Assembly: GCA_017476005.1 (NCBI GenBank)
Contig: JAFVEM010000021.1
Coordinates: forward strand, 1 to 45,196
DNA: 45,196 nt
Direction of reading: 5' to 3'
DNA from: Selenomonadaceae bacterium
GTDB lineage: Bacteria > Bacillota > Negativicutes > Selenomonadales > Selenomonadaceae
Positions 17,879 to 25,528 of the stretch are shown piece after piece (within the stretch, counting starts at the first letter, position 1; each line of letters opens with the position of its first letter). A model generated the notes under the pieces. That model made no database searches, had not been told where the DNA came from, and saw nothing but the letters and a program-made list of their open reading frames with translations. The position numbers and the translations under genes are program-made.

Positions 17879-18682
17879 TTAGAATGCCGCCACTACCGCG
17901 CCCTTGTACTTGTCCTCGATGAATTTTTTAACGGTGTCGCTCTTGACGGCCTTAATGAGCGCCTGTATCTCCGGGCGATTTTCGTCGCCGGCGCGGACGG
18001 CAATAATGTTTACATAGGGGGAGTCGCTACCCTCAATGACAAGGGCATCCTTCGTGGGTACCAGATTTACCTGCATGGCGTAATTGGTGTTGATGACGGC
18101 GGCATCCACGTCCTCCAAGGTACGAGGAACTTGAGCGGCCTCCACCTCTTCAAATTTTAGGTTTTTGGGATTCTCGGTAATGTCCTGCACCGTGGCCTTT
18201 TCGCCAACTCCGGCCTTGATTTTAATGAGTCCGGCTTTCTCTAGGAGGAGCAAAGCTCGCCCACCGTTGGTGGGGTCGTTGGGAATGGCGATGGCGGCAC
18301 CCGGGTTGAGATCCTGTAGGTTCTTCACCCGGCGAGAATAGATGCCCATGGGTTCAATGTGAATACCGGCGGCGCTGACGAGTTTACATTCTTTATGCTC
18401 CTCCACAAAGTTGTCCAAGTACGGCTTGTGTTGGAAATAGTTGGCATCAAGTTCCTTATCGTTCAAGGAAAGATTGGGCTGGACATAATCGTTGAACTCC
18501 ACGATTTCCATTTTGATGCCGTCCTTTTCCAAGACCGGCTGCACCGCCTCCAAAATTTCAGCGTGGGGTACGGCGGTGGCGCCAACCTTCAGCGTCTTGC
18601 CGTCGGAACTCGCGCCCCCACAACCCACCAAAGCCACACTCGCCGCCAGCAAACCGGCGCACAGACCTACTAATTTTTTCAT
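17879..18682 (-). CDS. metQ: Methionine-binding lipoprotein MetQ
   Basis: A 267-residue substrate-binding lipoprotein of the NlpA/MetQ family that captures methionine outside the membrane and delivers it to MetI/MetN. The lipobox is LVGC with Cys near residue 21, followed by a GGASS linker. The mature part has LKVGATAVPHAEIL, ELDANYFQHKPYLD and IAIPNDPTNGGRAL, which are hallmarks of MetQ. ATG 18682 is preceded by AGGAGG. It is the last gene of metN-metI-metQ. A weak hairpin in the 92-base gap before it (about 18712-18733) may set the ratio of binding protein to permease. Confidence 0.95.
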   Translation of the reverse strand: MKKLVGLCAGLLAASVALVGCGGASSDGKTLKVGATAVPHAEILEAVQPVLEKDGIKMEIVEFNDYVQPNLSLNDKELDANYFQHKPYLDNFVEEHKECKLVSAAGIHIEPMGIYSRRVKNLQDLNPGAAIAIPNDPTNGGRALLLLEKAGLIKIKAGVGEKATVQDITENPKNLKFEEVEAAQVPRTLEDVDAAVINTNYAMQVNLVPTKDALVIEGSDSPYVNIIAVRAGDENRPEIQALIKAVKSDTVKKFIEDKYKGAVVAAF

Positions 18683-18774
18683 TTTAAAACCTCCTGTTAT
18701 AAAAACACCTCAAAGGGCAGGATTTCTACCCTTTATTAGCGAACCAATACATGCAGCGCCCCTAATAATCTCAC

Positions 18775-19428
18775 CTACTTTTTATTAAGGGACTTCGCCA
18801 GCCTGTTGCCGACGAATTGCACTAACTGCACTAAGGCGATGAGAATAACAACAGTAGCCAGCATAACCTCCGGGCGGAAACGCTGGTAGCCGTAACGAAT
18901 AGCCAAATCCCCTAGACCGCCGCCGCCGATAGCTCCGGCCATGGCCGATTCACCCACCAACGCAATCACCACGGTGGTCAGTTGCGCTACGATACCGGGC
19001 ATGGCCTCCGGCAAGAGAACCTTGCGAATTATGTCGAAAGGCGTGGCGCCCATGGACAGAGCCGCTTCCACGAGGCCGTAGGGAACCTCCTTCAGGGATG
19101 TTTCCACCTGCCGACCGATGAAGGGGACAGAGGCAATAACCAAGGGCACCATGGCCGCCGTGGTGCCGATGGCGCTTCCCACCAATAGCCGCGTAAAGGG
19201 GATAATCGCCACCATTAAAATAATGAAAGGAATAGAGCGAATAGCGTTGACCACCGCGCCGATAACGCGATTAAGGGTGGGAGATGCCAAGATGCCGCCT
19301 TTGTCGGTGGTGTGCAGGAGTACCCCCAAGGGTACGCCTAAAACCGTAGCGATAAGCATGGACACCGACACCATGTACAGGGTTTCGCCCAAGGCTTTAG
19401 TCAGCAGAGGCAGCATGTCGCTGAACAT
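18775..19428 (-). CDS. metI: Methionine ABC transporter permease MetI
   Basis: A 217-residue inner-membrane permease with about five hydrophobic helices. The ATPase-coupling EAA loop reads EAALSMGATPFDIIRK near residues 121-136. The C-terminal GGGGLGDLAIRYGY segment is typical of MetI. ATG 19428 has GGAGGTGA six bases upstream and lies 32 bases inside the 3' end of metN, so translation is coupled. It forms the membrane channel of the high-affinity D/L-methionine importer. Confidence 0.95.
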   Translation of the reverse strand: MFSDMLPLLTKALGETLYMVSVSMLIATVLGVPLGVLLHTTDKGGILASPTLNRVIGAVVNAIRSIPFIILMVAIIPFTRLLVGSAIGTTAAMVPLVIASVPFIGRQVETSLKEVPYGLVEAALSMGATPFDIIRKVLLPEAMPGIVAQLTTVVIALVGESAMAGAIGGGGLGDLAIRYGYQRFRPEVMLATVVILIALVQLVQFVGNRLAKSLNKK

Positions 19429-20455
19429 AGCCTATCACCTCCACTTTCACGTCCTTGGTAGCCAAATAATCAAAAGCGGCTTGAATCCCCGTTTCGCTGC
19501 CGGTGAGACCGACGATAACCCGACCAAAAGGCGTGGCTTTTATCTGGTCTAAATTGCCGAAGAGCATGGTACACTCTATATCGCAAGCGCGAATCATACC
19601 GGCGATAACCGGGTCATCGGCCTTTTCTCCCAAAAATATCAGCCTGAGCAAGAGGAAACTACCGGGGGTGGGAATGTCCGACACGACGCTTCCCCGAAAA
19701 GCGGTGGGGAGATCGTTGGAGAGGAGTACGCTGATAAATTCTTTGGTAATGGCCTCTTTCGGGTTCGTAAAAACCTCCAGCACCGTCCCTTGCTCGGCAA
19801 TAACGCCCTTGTCAATAACGGCGACCTTGTCGCATATATCCTTGATGACTTGCATCTCGTGGGTGATGACCACCACTGTCAGGGAAAGTTTTTGATTGAT
19901 GTCGCGAATCAGTTCCAAAATGGATTTGGTAGTCTGAGGGTCAAGGGCGCTGGTAGCCTCGTCGCACAGCAGGACTTTCGGGTCGGAAGCCAAGGCGCGA
20001 GCGATACCCACGCGCTGTTTCTGTCCTCCGGAAAGATTGGCCGGGTATTGACCGGCCTTGTCGGCGAGTCCCACTAATTTTAACAGGGGTTCCACCTTGT
20101 CGCGAATTTTTTCCTCCGGCATTTTAGCGAGGCGCAGGGGAAAAGCCACGTTGTCATAAACAGTAGCGGAGGACAGCAGGTTGAAGTGCTGAAAAATCAT
20201 GCCAATGCTTTTACGCACCCGGCGCAGTTCCTTTTCGTTCATGGCGGTGAGGTCTTCGCCATCCACCATAACCTGCCCGGCGGTAGGTCGCTCCAACATG
20301 TTAATGCAACGCACTAAAGTGGATTTGCCGGCGCCGCTGAGGCCGATAATGCCGAAAATCTCCCCACGCTTTACGGTTAAATCTATTCCCTTCAAGGCCT
20401 TTACCGCCCCCGTGGGACTGTCGTAGGTCTTTTCGATGCGCGTAAGTTTTATCAA
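19397..20455 (-). CDS. metN: Methionine importer ATP-binding subunit MetN
   Basis: An ABC ATPase of about 352 residues. Walker A is GLSGAGKST, the signature LSGGQKQR, Walker B VLLCDEATSALDP and the H-loop VVITHEM. The last 80 or so residues form the NIL (ACT-like) domain that binds methionine and inhibits transport when the amino acid is plentiful. I place the start at TTG 20455 (protein MIKLTRIEK) because AGGAGG lies eight bases upstream. GTG 20464 and ATG 20461 are in frame but overlap or abut that ribosome site. It leads the metNIQ operon and is read divergently from the lipoprotein gene at 20573. The leader is too short for an S-box. Confidence 0.95.
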   Translation of the reverse strand: MIKLTRIEKTYDSPTGAVKALKGIDLTVKRGEIFGIIGLSGAGKSTLVRCINMLERPTAGQVMVDGEDLTAMNEKELRRVRKSIGMIFQHFNLLSSATVYDNVAFPLRLAKMPEEKIRDKVEPLLKLVGLADKAGQYPANLSGGQKQRVGIARALASDPKVLLCDEATSALDPQTTKSILELIRDINQKLSLTVVVITHEMQVIKDICDKVAVIDKGVIAEQGTVLEVFTNPKEAITKEFISVLLSNDLPTAFRGSVVSDIPTPGSFLLLRLIFLGEKADDPVIAGMIRACDIECTMLFGNLDQIKATPFGRVIVGLTGSETGIQAAFDYLATKDVKVEVIGYVQRHAASAD

Positions 20456-20508
20456 GGGCATCACCTCCTATTTTAGTATGAATTCTAGGTTATAAGATAG
20501 TGTCCATT

Positions 20509-20536
20509 ATTATATAGATATAATGAGGCTTGTCAA
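20509..20536 (-). promoter_or_regulatory. Promoter of metNIQ
   Basis: On the minus strand TTGACA (20536-20531) and TATAAT (20514-20509) are separated by 16 bases. The leader to metN is only about 45 bases, which leaves no room for a SAM riboswitch or T-box. Confidence 0.75.
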
Positions 20537-20552
20537 GGTGTTTGTCAAGGTG
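20530..20552. repeat. Tandem direct repeat overlapping the metN -35 box
   Basis: TTGTCAAGGTG occurs at 20530-20540 and again at 20542-20552, separated by one base. The 12-base period is close to one helical turn and the first copy contains the metN -35 element. It could be an operator for a methionine regulator or a duplicated -35 region. Confidence 0.6.
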
Positions 20553-20572
20553 CAGAAAGGAGAGAAAAAGTA

Positions 20573-21541
20573 ATGGGCAAATTTTGGACGTTTTTTTTAT
20601 TAATTTTTATGGGACTATTGGGAGGCTGCGGACAGGTGGAGGCGGAAATAAGCTACCGGGAGGAAATGGCGACGCTCATCACCAAGATTCACGCCTACGC
20701 CACGGACAAGAAAGCAGACTTTGGCCTCCTACCCAACGGCGGTTTGGCTCTCTATCAGGAGGAGGATACGTCCTACAGCTCTCGCGAGCTGATGAAAAAA
20801 ATCAACGGCGTATTGGTGGAATCGGTATTCTATCGCTGGAATGAGGAGGGCTTTGCCGCTACCCCGGCAGAGGATCGGAATTATTTTGCCGAAAGTCTGG
20901 TTAAACCTAAAGAGAGCGGCCTACCCGTTTTTTGTATCGATTACACCGCTGACAAGGAGGCCACCAATGATGCCACTGGGCTGGCCGAGGCTGCCGGTTA
21001 CGCCAGCCTCGTCATGCCGCGCCGCGAGCTGGACACTATTCCCACTACCCCGATACCACAAGTAAACAACCGGGATATTAAGAACCTGCAAGAGGCCAAG
21101 AATTTTTTGGCGCTACTGAATCCCGGCAAATTTTCCGGCCGGGAGGATTACCTCACTTCATTGGCGAAAACCGATTACGATTTACTTATCGTAGATCTGT
21201 ATTACGGCGATACGCCCTTAACAGTGGCAGAGGTGGCGCGGCTACAAAGAAAGGGAAACGGCGGCAGAAGGCAGGTCTATGCTTACATGAGCGTAGGGGA
21301 AGCCGAGGATTACCGCCCCTACTGGCAAGATTCTTGGGTCAGCAGTCTCCCCGATTGGCTGGCACCGCCCAATGAGGATTGGGCAGGAAGTTACCACGTT
21401 CGCTACTGGCGACCTGAATGGCAAAAAATTCTCTTTGGCTCTCCCGATGCCTATTTAGACAAGATAATAGCCGCCGGTTTCGACGGCGCCTTTTTGGACG
21501 TGGTAGATGGCTACGATTATTTTGCCGAACAGACGCTGTAA
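20573..21541 (+). CDS. TM1410/GH114-like glycosidase-type lipoprotein
   Basis: A 322-residue exported lipoprotein. The signal peptide ends in LLGGC, with the lipidated Cys near residue 19. The C-terminal half (about 175-320) carries the marks of the MJ1477/TM1410 and endo-alpha-1,4-polygalactosaminidase group: DLLIVDLYYG, YMSVGEAEDYRPYW, VRYWRPEW and AGFDGAFLDVVDGYD, the last holding probable catalytic acids. The N-terminal half has the same barrel-like spacing but no motif I can name. Start ATG 20573 has AAAGGAG about nine bases upstream. It is divergent from metN and ends before a large hairpin. It probably trims or binds an amino-sugar polymer at the cell surface; the substrate is unknown. 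Confidence 0.8.
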   Translation: MGKFWTFFLLIFMGLLGGCGQVEAEISYREEMATLITKIHAYATDKKADFGLLPNGGLALYQEEDTSYSSRELMKKINGVLVESVFYRWNEEGFAATPAEDRNYFAESLVKPKESGLPVFCIDYTADKEATNDATGLAEAAGYASLVMPRRELDTIPTTPIPQVNNRDIKNLQEAKNFLALLNPGKFSGREDYLTSLAKTDYDLLIVDLYYGDTPLTVAEVARLQRKGNGGRRQVYAYMSVGEAEDYRPYWQDSWVSSLPDWLAPPNEDWAGSYHVRYWRPEWQKILFGSPDAYLDKIIAAGFDGAFLDVVDGYDYFAEQTL

Positions 21542-21562
21542 AACGGCAGTAAAATTAAGGGG

Positions 21563-21599
21563 GCTGTCGCACGAAGGAAAAAATTCTTCGTGCGACAGC
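21563..21599. terminator. Large hairpin of the GCTGTCGCAC family
   Basis: A perfect 14-bp stem (21563-21576 with 21586-21599) encloses a nine-base loop. Only a weak T-rich stretch follows (TTATT), so termination strength is uncertain. The arm shares the CTGTCGCA core with hairpins at 12784 and 28237. Confidence 0.7.
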
Positions 21600-21602
21600 T
21601 TA

Positions 21603-21865
21603 TTCCATCGTTTAGATAATATTCTGAACTAACAATCCACTCTATTGCTTAAAAATGAGTACACTAAATAGGGCAGCTAAATTGTCGCAAAAATATATTT
21701 ATTCAGTTGCTCCTTACGCCGCTATTGCCGCAGTAAATAAATGCCTATCCTCCTTGTCTGACTGTATCTTGTTATGCAAGCAAGTCATGTTATGCGCCAC
21801 TGCTAGCAACATCGCTTCCACCAATATGTTCGCCCTGTCACGGCTCAAGAATCGACGACCTACCC
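21603..21865. other. Gene-free stretch before the cassette promoter
   Basis: This interval holds an AT-richer sequence with no coding frame I believe. A 78-codon frame at 21655-21891 has an irregular composition, no ribosome site and runs through the promoter at 21866. No tRNA, riboswitch or inverted-repeat ends were seen. It may be remnant DNA. Confidence 0.5.
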
Positions 21866-21894
21866 TTGTCACCGACGAGATTTTCCTGTAAAAT
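21866..21894 (+). promoter_or_regulatory. Promoter of the STAS-MATE-GH3 cassette
   Basis: TTGTCA (21866-21871) and TAAAAT (21889-21894) are separated by exactly 17 bases, giving a start near 21901 and a leader of about 40 bases before the first gene. Confidence 0.7.
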
Positions 21895-21939
21895 CACCTG
21901 CGTCACAACATATTTTAGATTTGTAGGGAGTTGGTTTCC

Positions 21940-22563
21940 GTGCAGAAGAAAACAATTATGGCCTTGACCGGCGCGGCCTTGGCTTTGTATGTAGGTAGCA
22001 CTCTGCCCTTGGGGGTGGGAGATGCTCATAACATTCCCGTGGTGAAAACCGTGGCGGCTGCCGCATCGGAGGAAGCGTGGCGGGAGGATGTCAACGAGGC
22101 GACCCGCGACGACACCATGGCTTTCGGTATATACATCGGCAAGCCCTTGCAACAGTATATTGACGAATTCAAAGGCAAAGGCTGGAAAGAAACCGATGCT
22201 TACGGCGGTCCCTTTGGTTTTCAAAAGAAAAAAGGGGACTACATGATGGCTGTCTCCGTCTATCCTCACGGTGAAAACAAGAACTTGGTGGGCAATTACA
22301 GCGTGCGTTTTCACGTCAAAGACCAAGACACCGCCGATACCATATACATGATGGCCGAGAAAAATTTCGCCTACAATTTCGGTCGCCCTAGCGTAAAAAA
22401 AGGCAACAACAACATGACATGGTTTCTCAATGACACCTTTGCCATTATAGTGGAGTACAACGAATATGATGCCAGAATGCCTTTAGTGAAAGATACTCCC
22501 TATGAAATCGTCATTAAAAGGCAAATGGGCAATTACAAGCACTTCTTCCAGGCGAGAAAATGA
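21940..22563 (+). CDS. Secreted protein of unknown function, first gene of cassette
   Basis: A 207-residue protein with an N-terminal signal peptide: a KK start, a hydrophobic core (about 6-25) and an Ala-rich stretch around 40-46 suited to signal peptidase I. The mature domain (about 48-207) is mixed alpha/beta, rich in aromatic and charged residues, with no Cys and no motif I recognise. GTG 21940 is chosen since GGGAG sits nine bases upstream; TTG 21931 would touch that site. The stop overlaps the next ATG (ATGA), so it is tied to the STAS-kinase gene. It may be an extracellular sensor or a receiver for the exported product, but no function can be assigned. Confidence 0.75.
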   Translation: MQKKTIMALTGAALALYVGSTLPLGVGDAHNIPVVKTVAAAASEEAWREDVNEATRDDTMAFGIYIGKPLQQYIDEFKGKGWKETDAYGGPFGFQKKKGDYMMAVSVYPHGENKNLVGNYSVRFHVKDQDTADTIYMMAEKNFAYNFGRPSVKKGNNNMTWFLNDTFAIIVEYNEYDARMPLVKDTPYEIVIKRQMGNYKHFFQARK

Positions 22564-23780
22564 GTATGGACAGCATGAAGGACATAAGCCTAGAGTGCAG
22601 TGCAACGGCGCAGGAACTCAGAATTTCTGTCGAGGGACGCCTGACCGCCGAAAACACCCCCGGAGTTCAAGGGAAAATAATGACTCTAGTGGAGGATGCC
22701 AAGCCCTCCCAAGTTACGGTTGATGCCGCCGCCTTAAAATATATTTCCAGTAGCGGTCTTAGGTTGTTGCTCCTGCTCAAAAAGAAATGCCCCGCCTTGC
22801 AAATGATAAATGTCTCTCGCGACATCGAGGAAACGTTGCGCCTGACCGGGTTTGACAAGCTCTTGACCGTCAGGCGAGCGCTCAGGGAGATTTCCGTAGC
22901 AGGTTGCCCCTGTATCGGACGGGGACAGAACGGGGAAGTGTATCGACTGAATCGGGACACCATCGTGAAGCTCTTTGCCGCCGATAAAATCACCGCCAAA
23001 GCGGCAGAGGAAGAACGTAAGCGGGCGCAAGCCGCTTTTTTGCTGGGAGTACCCACGGCCATTTCCTATGAAACGGTATGCGTCGGTAAGCGAGTAGGGT
23101 TGATATTTGAACTGGTGGAGGCCAAGAGCCTGCGGGAGATTATTTTAGAGGAGCCGACACGGCTGGAAGAACTTATTCCTAGGTGCGCCGCCTTAGCAAA
23201 AAACATTCACAGTCTCACCCCTGCTCCCGGCTCCCTTCCTGCCATGACTGAAATCTATCATGGCCGCCTTGACGCTTTGGCTGATTTGTTTACCCCGGCT
23301 GAGCTTGATCTCTTGCACCGCATGACCGATTCCCTGCCCCCTCGCGCCGCCTTTCTTCACGGTGATTTTCATCAAGGCAACATCATGGTGCAGGGGGAGG
23401 AACTTCTGCTGATAGACATGGCCGACGCGGCGGTGGGACATCCTTTTTATGACATCATGGGGACTTATATGCTGGGCGTAAGGCTTGCTAAGACCCTGCC
23501 GCCCCAAATGTTAAAGGAAATAGGCGGTTGGGAGGCTCCCACGGTATATAAAGCTTGGGAAATTTTTTGCGGCGAATACTTTCGGAGTACGATACCGCCT
23601 GAGGAACTAGATGCCATGCTCGCCGCTTACAGCGAACTTAGGTACTTGACCTTTCTTAAAATATTTAATTTGACGGAGGAATTTCGCCGCGCCGAGGCTG
23701 AACGTGTCAAAAAGACTTTTTTGCCGCAGGTAGATGGGTATATCCGGCGGTTTGGGGGATGGCTCCAGAAAAATTTATGA
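22560..23780 (+). CDS. STAS domain fused to aminoglycoside-phosphotransferase-like kinase
   Basis: A 406-residue cytoplasmic fusion. Residues 8-110 form a STAS domain like SpoIIAA/RsbV anti-sigma-factor antagonists, with the switch segment YISSSGLRLL at 61-70. Ser63 or Ser64 aligns with the serine that RsbW-type kinases phosphorylate. Residues 115-400 form an APH/choline-kinase fold with a Gly-rich loop (GRGQNGEVYRL, 120-130), an ATP-anchoring Lys137, the catalytic loop HGDFHQGN (267-274) and the metal-binding IDMAD (285-289), so the kinase looks intact. It resembles the TIGR02172-type paralogue family. The start overlaps the upstream stop and its end overlaps the MATE-ATPase gene. That neighbour carries an RsbW-like ATPase, the expected partner of a STAS domain. 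The kinase substrate is unknown. Confidence 0.85.
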   Translation: MSMDSMKDISLECSATAQELRISVEGRLTAENTPGVQGKIMTLVEDAKPSQVTVDAAALKYISSSGLRLLLLLKKKCPALQMINVSRDIEETLRLTGFDKLLTVRRALREISVAGCPCIGRGQNGEVYRLNRDTIVKLFAADKITAKAAEEERKRAQAAFLLGVPTAISYETVCVGKRVGLIFELVEAKSLREIILEEPTRLEELIPRCAALAKNIHSLTPAPGSLPAMTEIYHGRLDALADLFTPAELDLLHRMTDSLPPRAAFLHGDFHQGNIMVQGEELLLIDMADAAVGHPFYDIMGTYMLGVRLAKTLPPQMLKEIGGWEAPTVYKAWEIFCGEYFRSTIPPEELDAMLAAYSELRYLTFLKIFNLTEEFRRAEAERVKKTFLPQVDGYIRRFGGWLQKNL

Positions 23781-25510
23781 ATATGAACGAAACTCTTCTG
23801 AAAAACACTTACCGCCGTTTCATGGGGAAAATGATCGTAAACAACCTCATGATTTTCTTGGGGTCGCTAGTGAACGGCGTAGTCATCAGCCGTTATTTGG
23901 GACTGGAGGCTATGGCGGCTTTTCAGTTGACCTTGCCCCTTGTCTTTACGGTTATGATGTTCAGCCAAATTATCTCCATTGGGGTACAGAATAACTGCGC
24001 GAAAAGTTTAGGCGCCGGCAAAGCGCAGGCTGCGTCGGCCTATTATTCCGTGGCGCTAGTAGCGGCTCTGCCCCTGTCGCTTGCGGTGGCGGCTGTTTTG
24101 TTTGGCTGTGCCGATACCATTGCCCTAGGACTGGGCGGCAGGGGAGAGATTGTCGCCTTGGCCGCCGCCTATTTGCAAGGCATTGCCCCCGGCCTGCCGC
24201 TCTTGTTATTTCTCCCCATGCAGGCGGCTGTTCTTTTTTTGACGGGACAGGCAAAATACGCCATGCGCGGTGTGGCGGCGCAAACCGTGGTGAATATCTT
24301 GGGCGCACTGGTCAACGTCTTTTATTTTCACGGCGGTATGTTGGGTATGGGGCTAGTGATGTCCCTCTGCTATGTGGTGGCCATATTGGCCATGGGGCGG
24401 GGGATTTGGCAAAGCGGCTGTGTTCGCTTTAGCCTGCGCGGTTGGCAATGGCGGCAAATATGGCCGATATTGCGTATTGGTTTTCCGTCGGCGGCCGACC
24501 GTTTTTATAAGACGGTGCAAATTTTTATTATCAACAACATTTTGCTAATGACGACGCCTTTAGCGGCCTTTGCCGTTCTAAATTCCCTCAACAATGTTTT
24601 TATGCCCATTGCTAGCGGCATCAGCACAGCCACTTTAACCATGGCCGGCGTTTTTTCCGGGGAGCGGGACAGGGATTCTTTGCGGAGTCTGCTAAAAATT
24701 TCCTTCCGGGAAAGTCTGCCCCTCACCGTCTGCACCGCTATCGTCACCTGTTTGGCCGCGCCTTGGCTAGTAAGCCTGTTTATGGACAGCGGCGGCGAAG
24801 CCTTTGACATGACGGTGACGGCGCTGAGAATTTACGTTTGGTATTTGCCCCTGTACACTCTCAATAACGTGTGTCAAAAATATTATTTGGGAGTCAATGC
24901 CCTGAGCATGACCTATCTGTTGTCGGCTTTGGAAAATCTGCTGTTTGTTTGCTTGTTGGCGGCTGTTTTCGCGGAGGTTTACGGCGTTACGGGAGTATGG
25001 TCGGCCTTTGCGGCGGCGGAGATTTTGGCGCTTTTAAGCGTCGCCGTAATTGTTGCTCTCAAAAAAAGGGCTATCCCTCGCGGCATCGATGATTTTCTGT
25101 GCTTGCCGCCGAATTTTCAGCAGGGGAAAATATTTATCGGCTCGGCGACGAACATGGAGGAGGTAGTGAAGCTGTCGGAGGCGGCGCGCCTGTTTTTGCT
25201 GAGGGAGGAAGCCGCCGGACGGGAAGCCATGCTCACAGCTCTGGCCATAGAAGAAATGGGCGGCAATATCATTCGTTGGGGTTTTGGCGACGGCCTAAAG
25301 CACAGCATTGACATCTTTATCTGCAAGGATAAAAACTTGACGTTGCGCATTCGCGATGATGGCGCCGCCTTTGACCCGACAAAATGGCTCAGCCTTCACC
25401 AAGACAACAATCCAATAAAAAACATCGGCATCCGCGCCGTGTGCGGTTTTGCCGCCGAGGTGCGCTATTCGCGAACCTTGGGACTTAACTATTTATTTCT
25501 GCGTTGGTGA
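23759..25510 (+). CDS. MATE-family transporter fused to RsbW-like ATPase domain
   Basis: A 583-residue membrane protein. Residues 20-445 have about twelve hydrophobic segments and the MATE-family look (SRYLGLEAMAAFQLTLP, GVQNNCAKSLGAGK). Residues 458-583 form a GHKL histidine-kinase-like ATPase of the RsbW/SpoIIAB type. The N-box is AIEEMGGNIIRWG with Glu498 and Asn503, the G1 box is IRDDGAAFDP near 531-540, and NIGIRAV near 555 is the G2 region. MATE proteins normally end after the membrane part, so this tail is unusual. ATG 23777 forms an ATGA overlap with the upstream gene; ATG 23759 is the longer option. The ATPase could phosphorylate or bind the STAS partner and so set the transporter's state (inference). 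Confidence 0.87.
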   Translation: MAPEKFMNMNETLLKNTYRRFMGKMIVNNLMIFLGSLVNGVVISRYLGLEAMAAFQLTLPLVFTVMMFSQIISIGVQNNCAKSLGAGKAQAASAYYSVALVAALPLSLAVAAVLFGCADTIALGLGGRGEIVALAAAYLQGIAPGLPLLLFLPMQAAVLFLTGQAKYAMRGVAAQTVVNILGALVNVFYFHGGMLGMGLVMSLCYVVAILAMGRGIWQSGCVRFSLRGWQWRQIWPILRIGFPSAADRFYKTVQIFIINNILLMTTPLAAFAVLNSLNNVFMPIASGISTATLTMAGVFSGERDRDSLRSLLKISFRESLPLTVCTAIVTCLAAPWLVSLFMDSGGEAFDMTVTALRIYVWYLPLYTLNNVCQKYYLGVNALSMTYLLSALENLLFVCLLAAVFAEVYGVTGVWSAFAAAEILALLSVAVIVALKKRAIPRGIDDFLCLPPNFQQGKIFIGSATNMEEVVKLSEAARLFLLREEAAGREAMLTALAIEEMGGNIIRWGFGDGLKHSIDIFICKDKNLTLRIRDDGAAFDPTKWLSLHQDNNPIKNIGIRAVCGFAAEVRYSRTLGLNYLFLRW

Positions 25511-25528
25511 GGGAAAGGAGCAATTTTT

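Noticed and set aside
20456-20572. SAM riboswitch or T-box upstream of metNIQ
   Set aside because: The leader from the predicted start is only about 45 bases and shows no S-box or T-box motif.
21655-21891. 78-codon open frame before the cassette
   Set aside because: No ribosome site, irregular composition, and it runs through the cassette promoter at 21866-21894.
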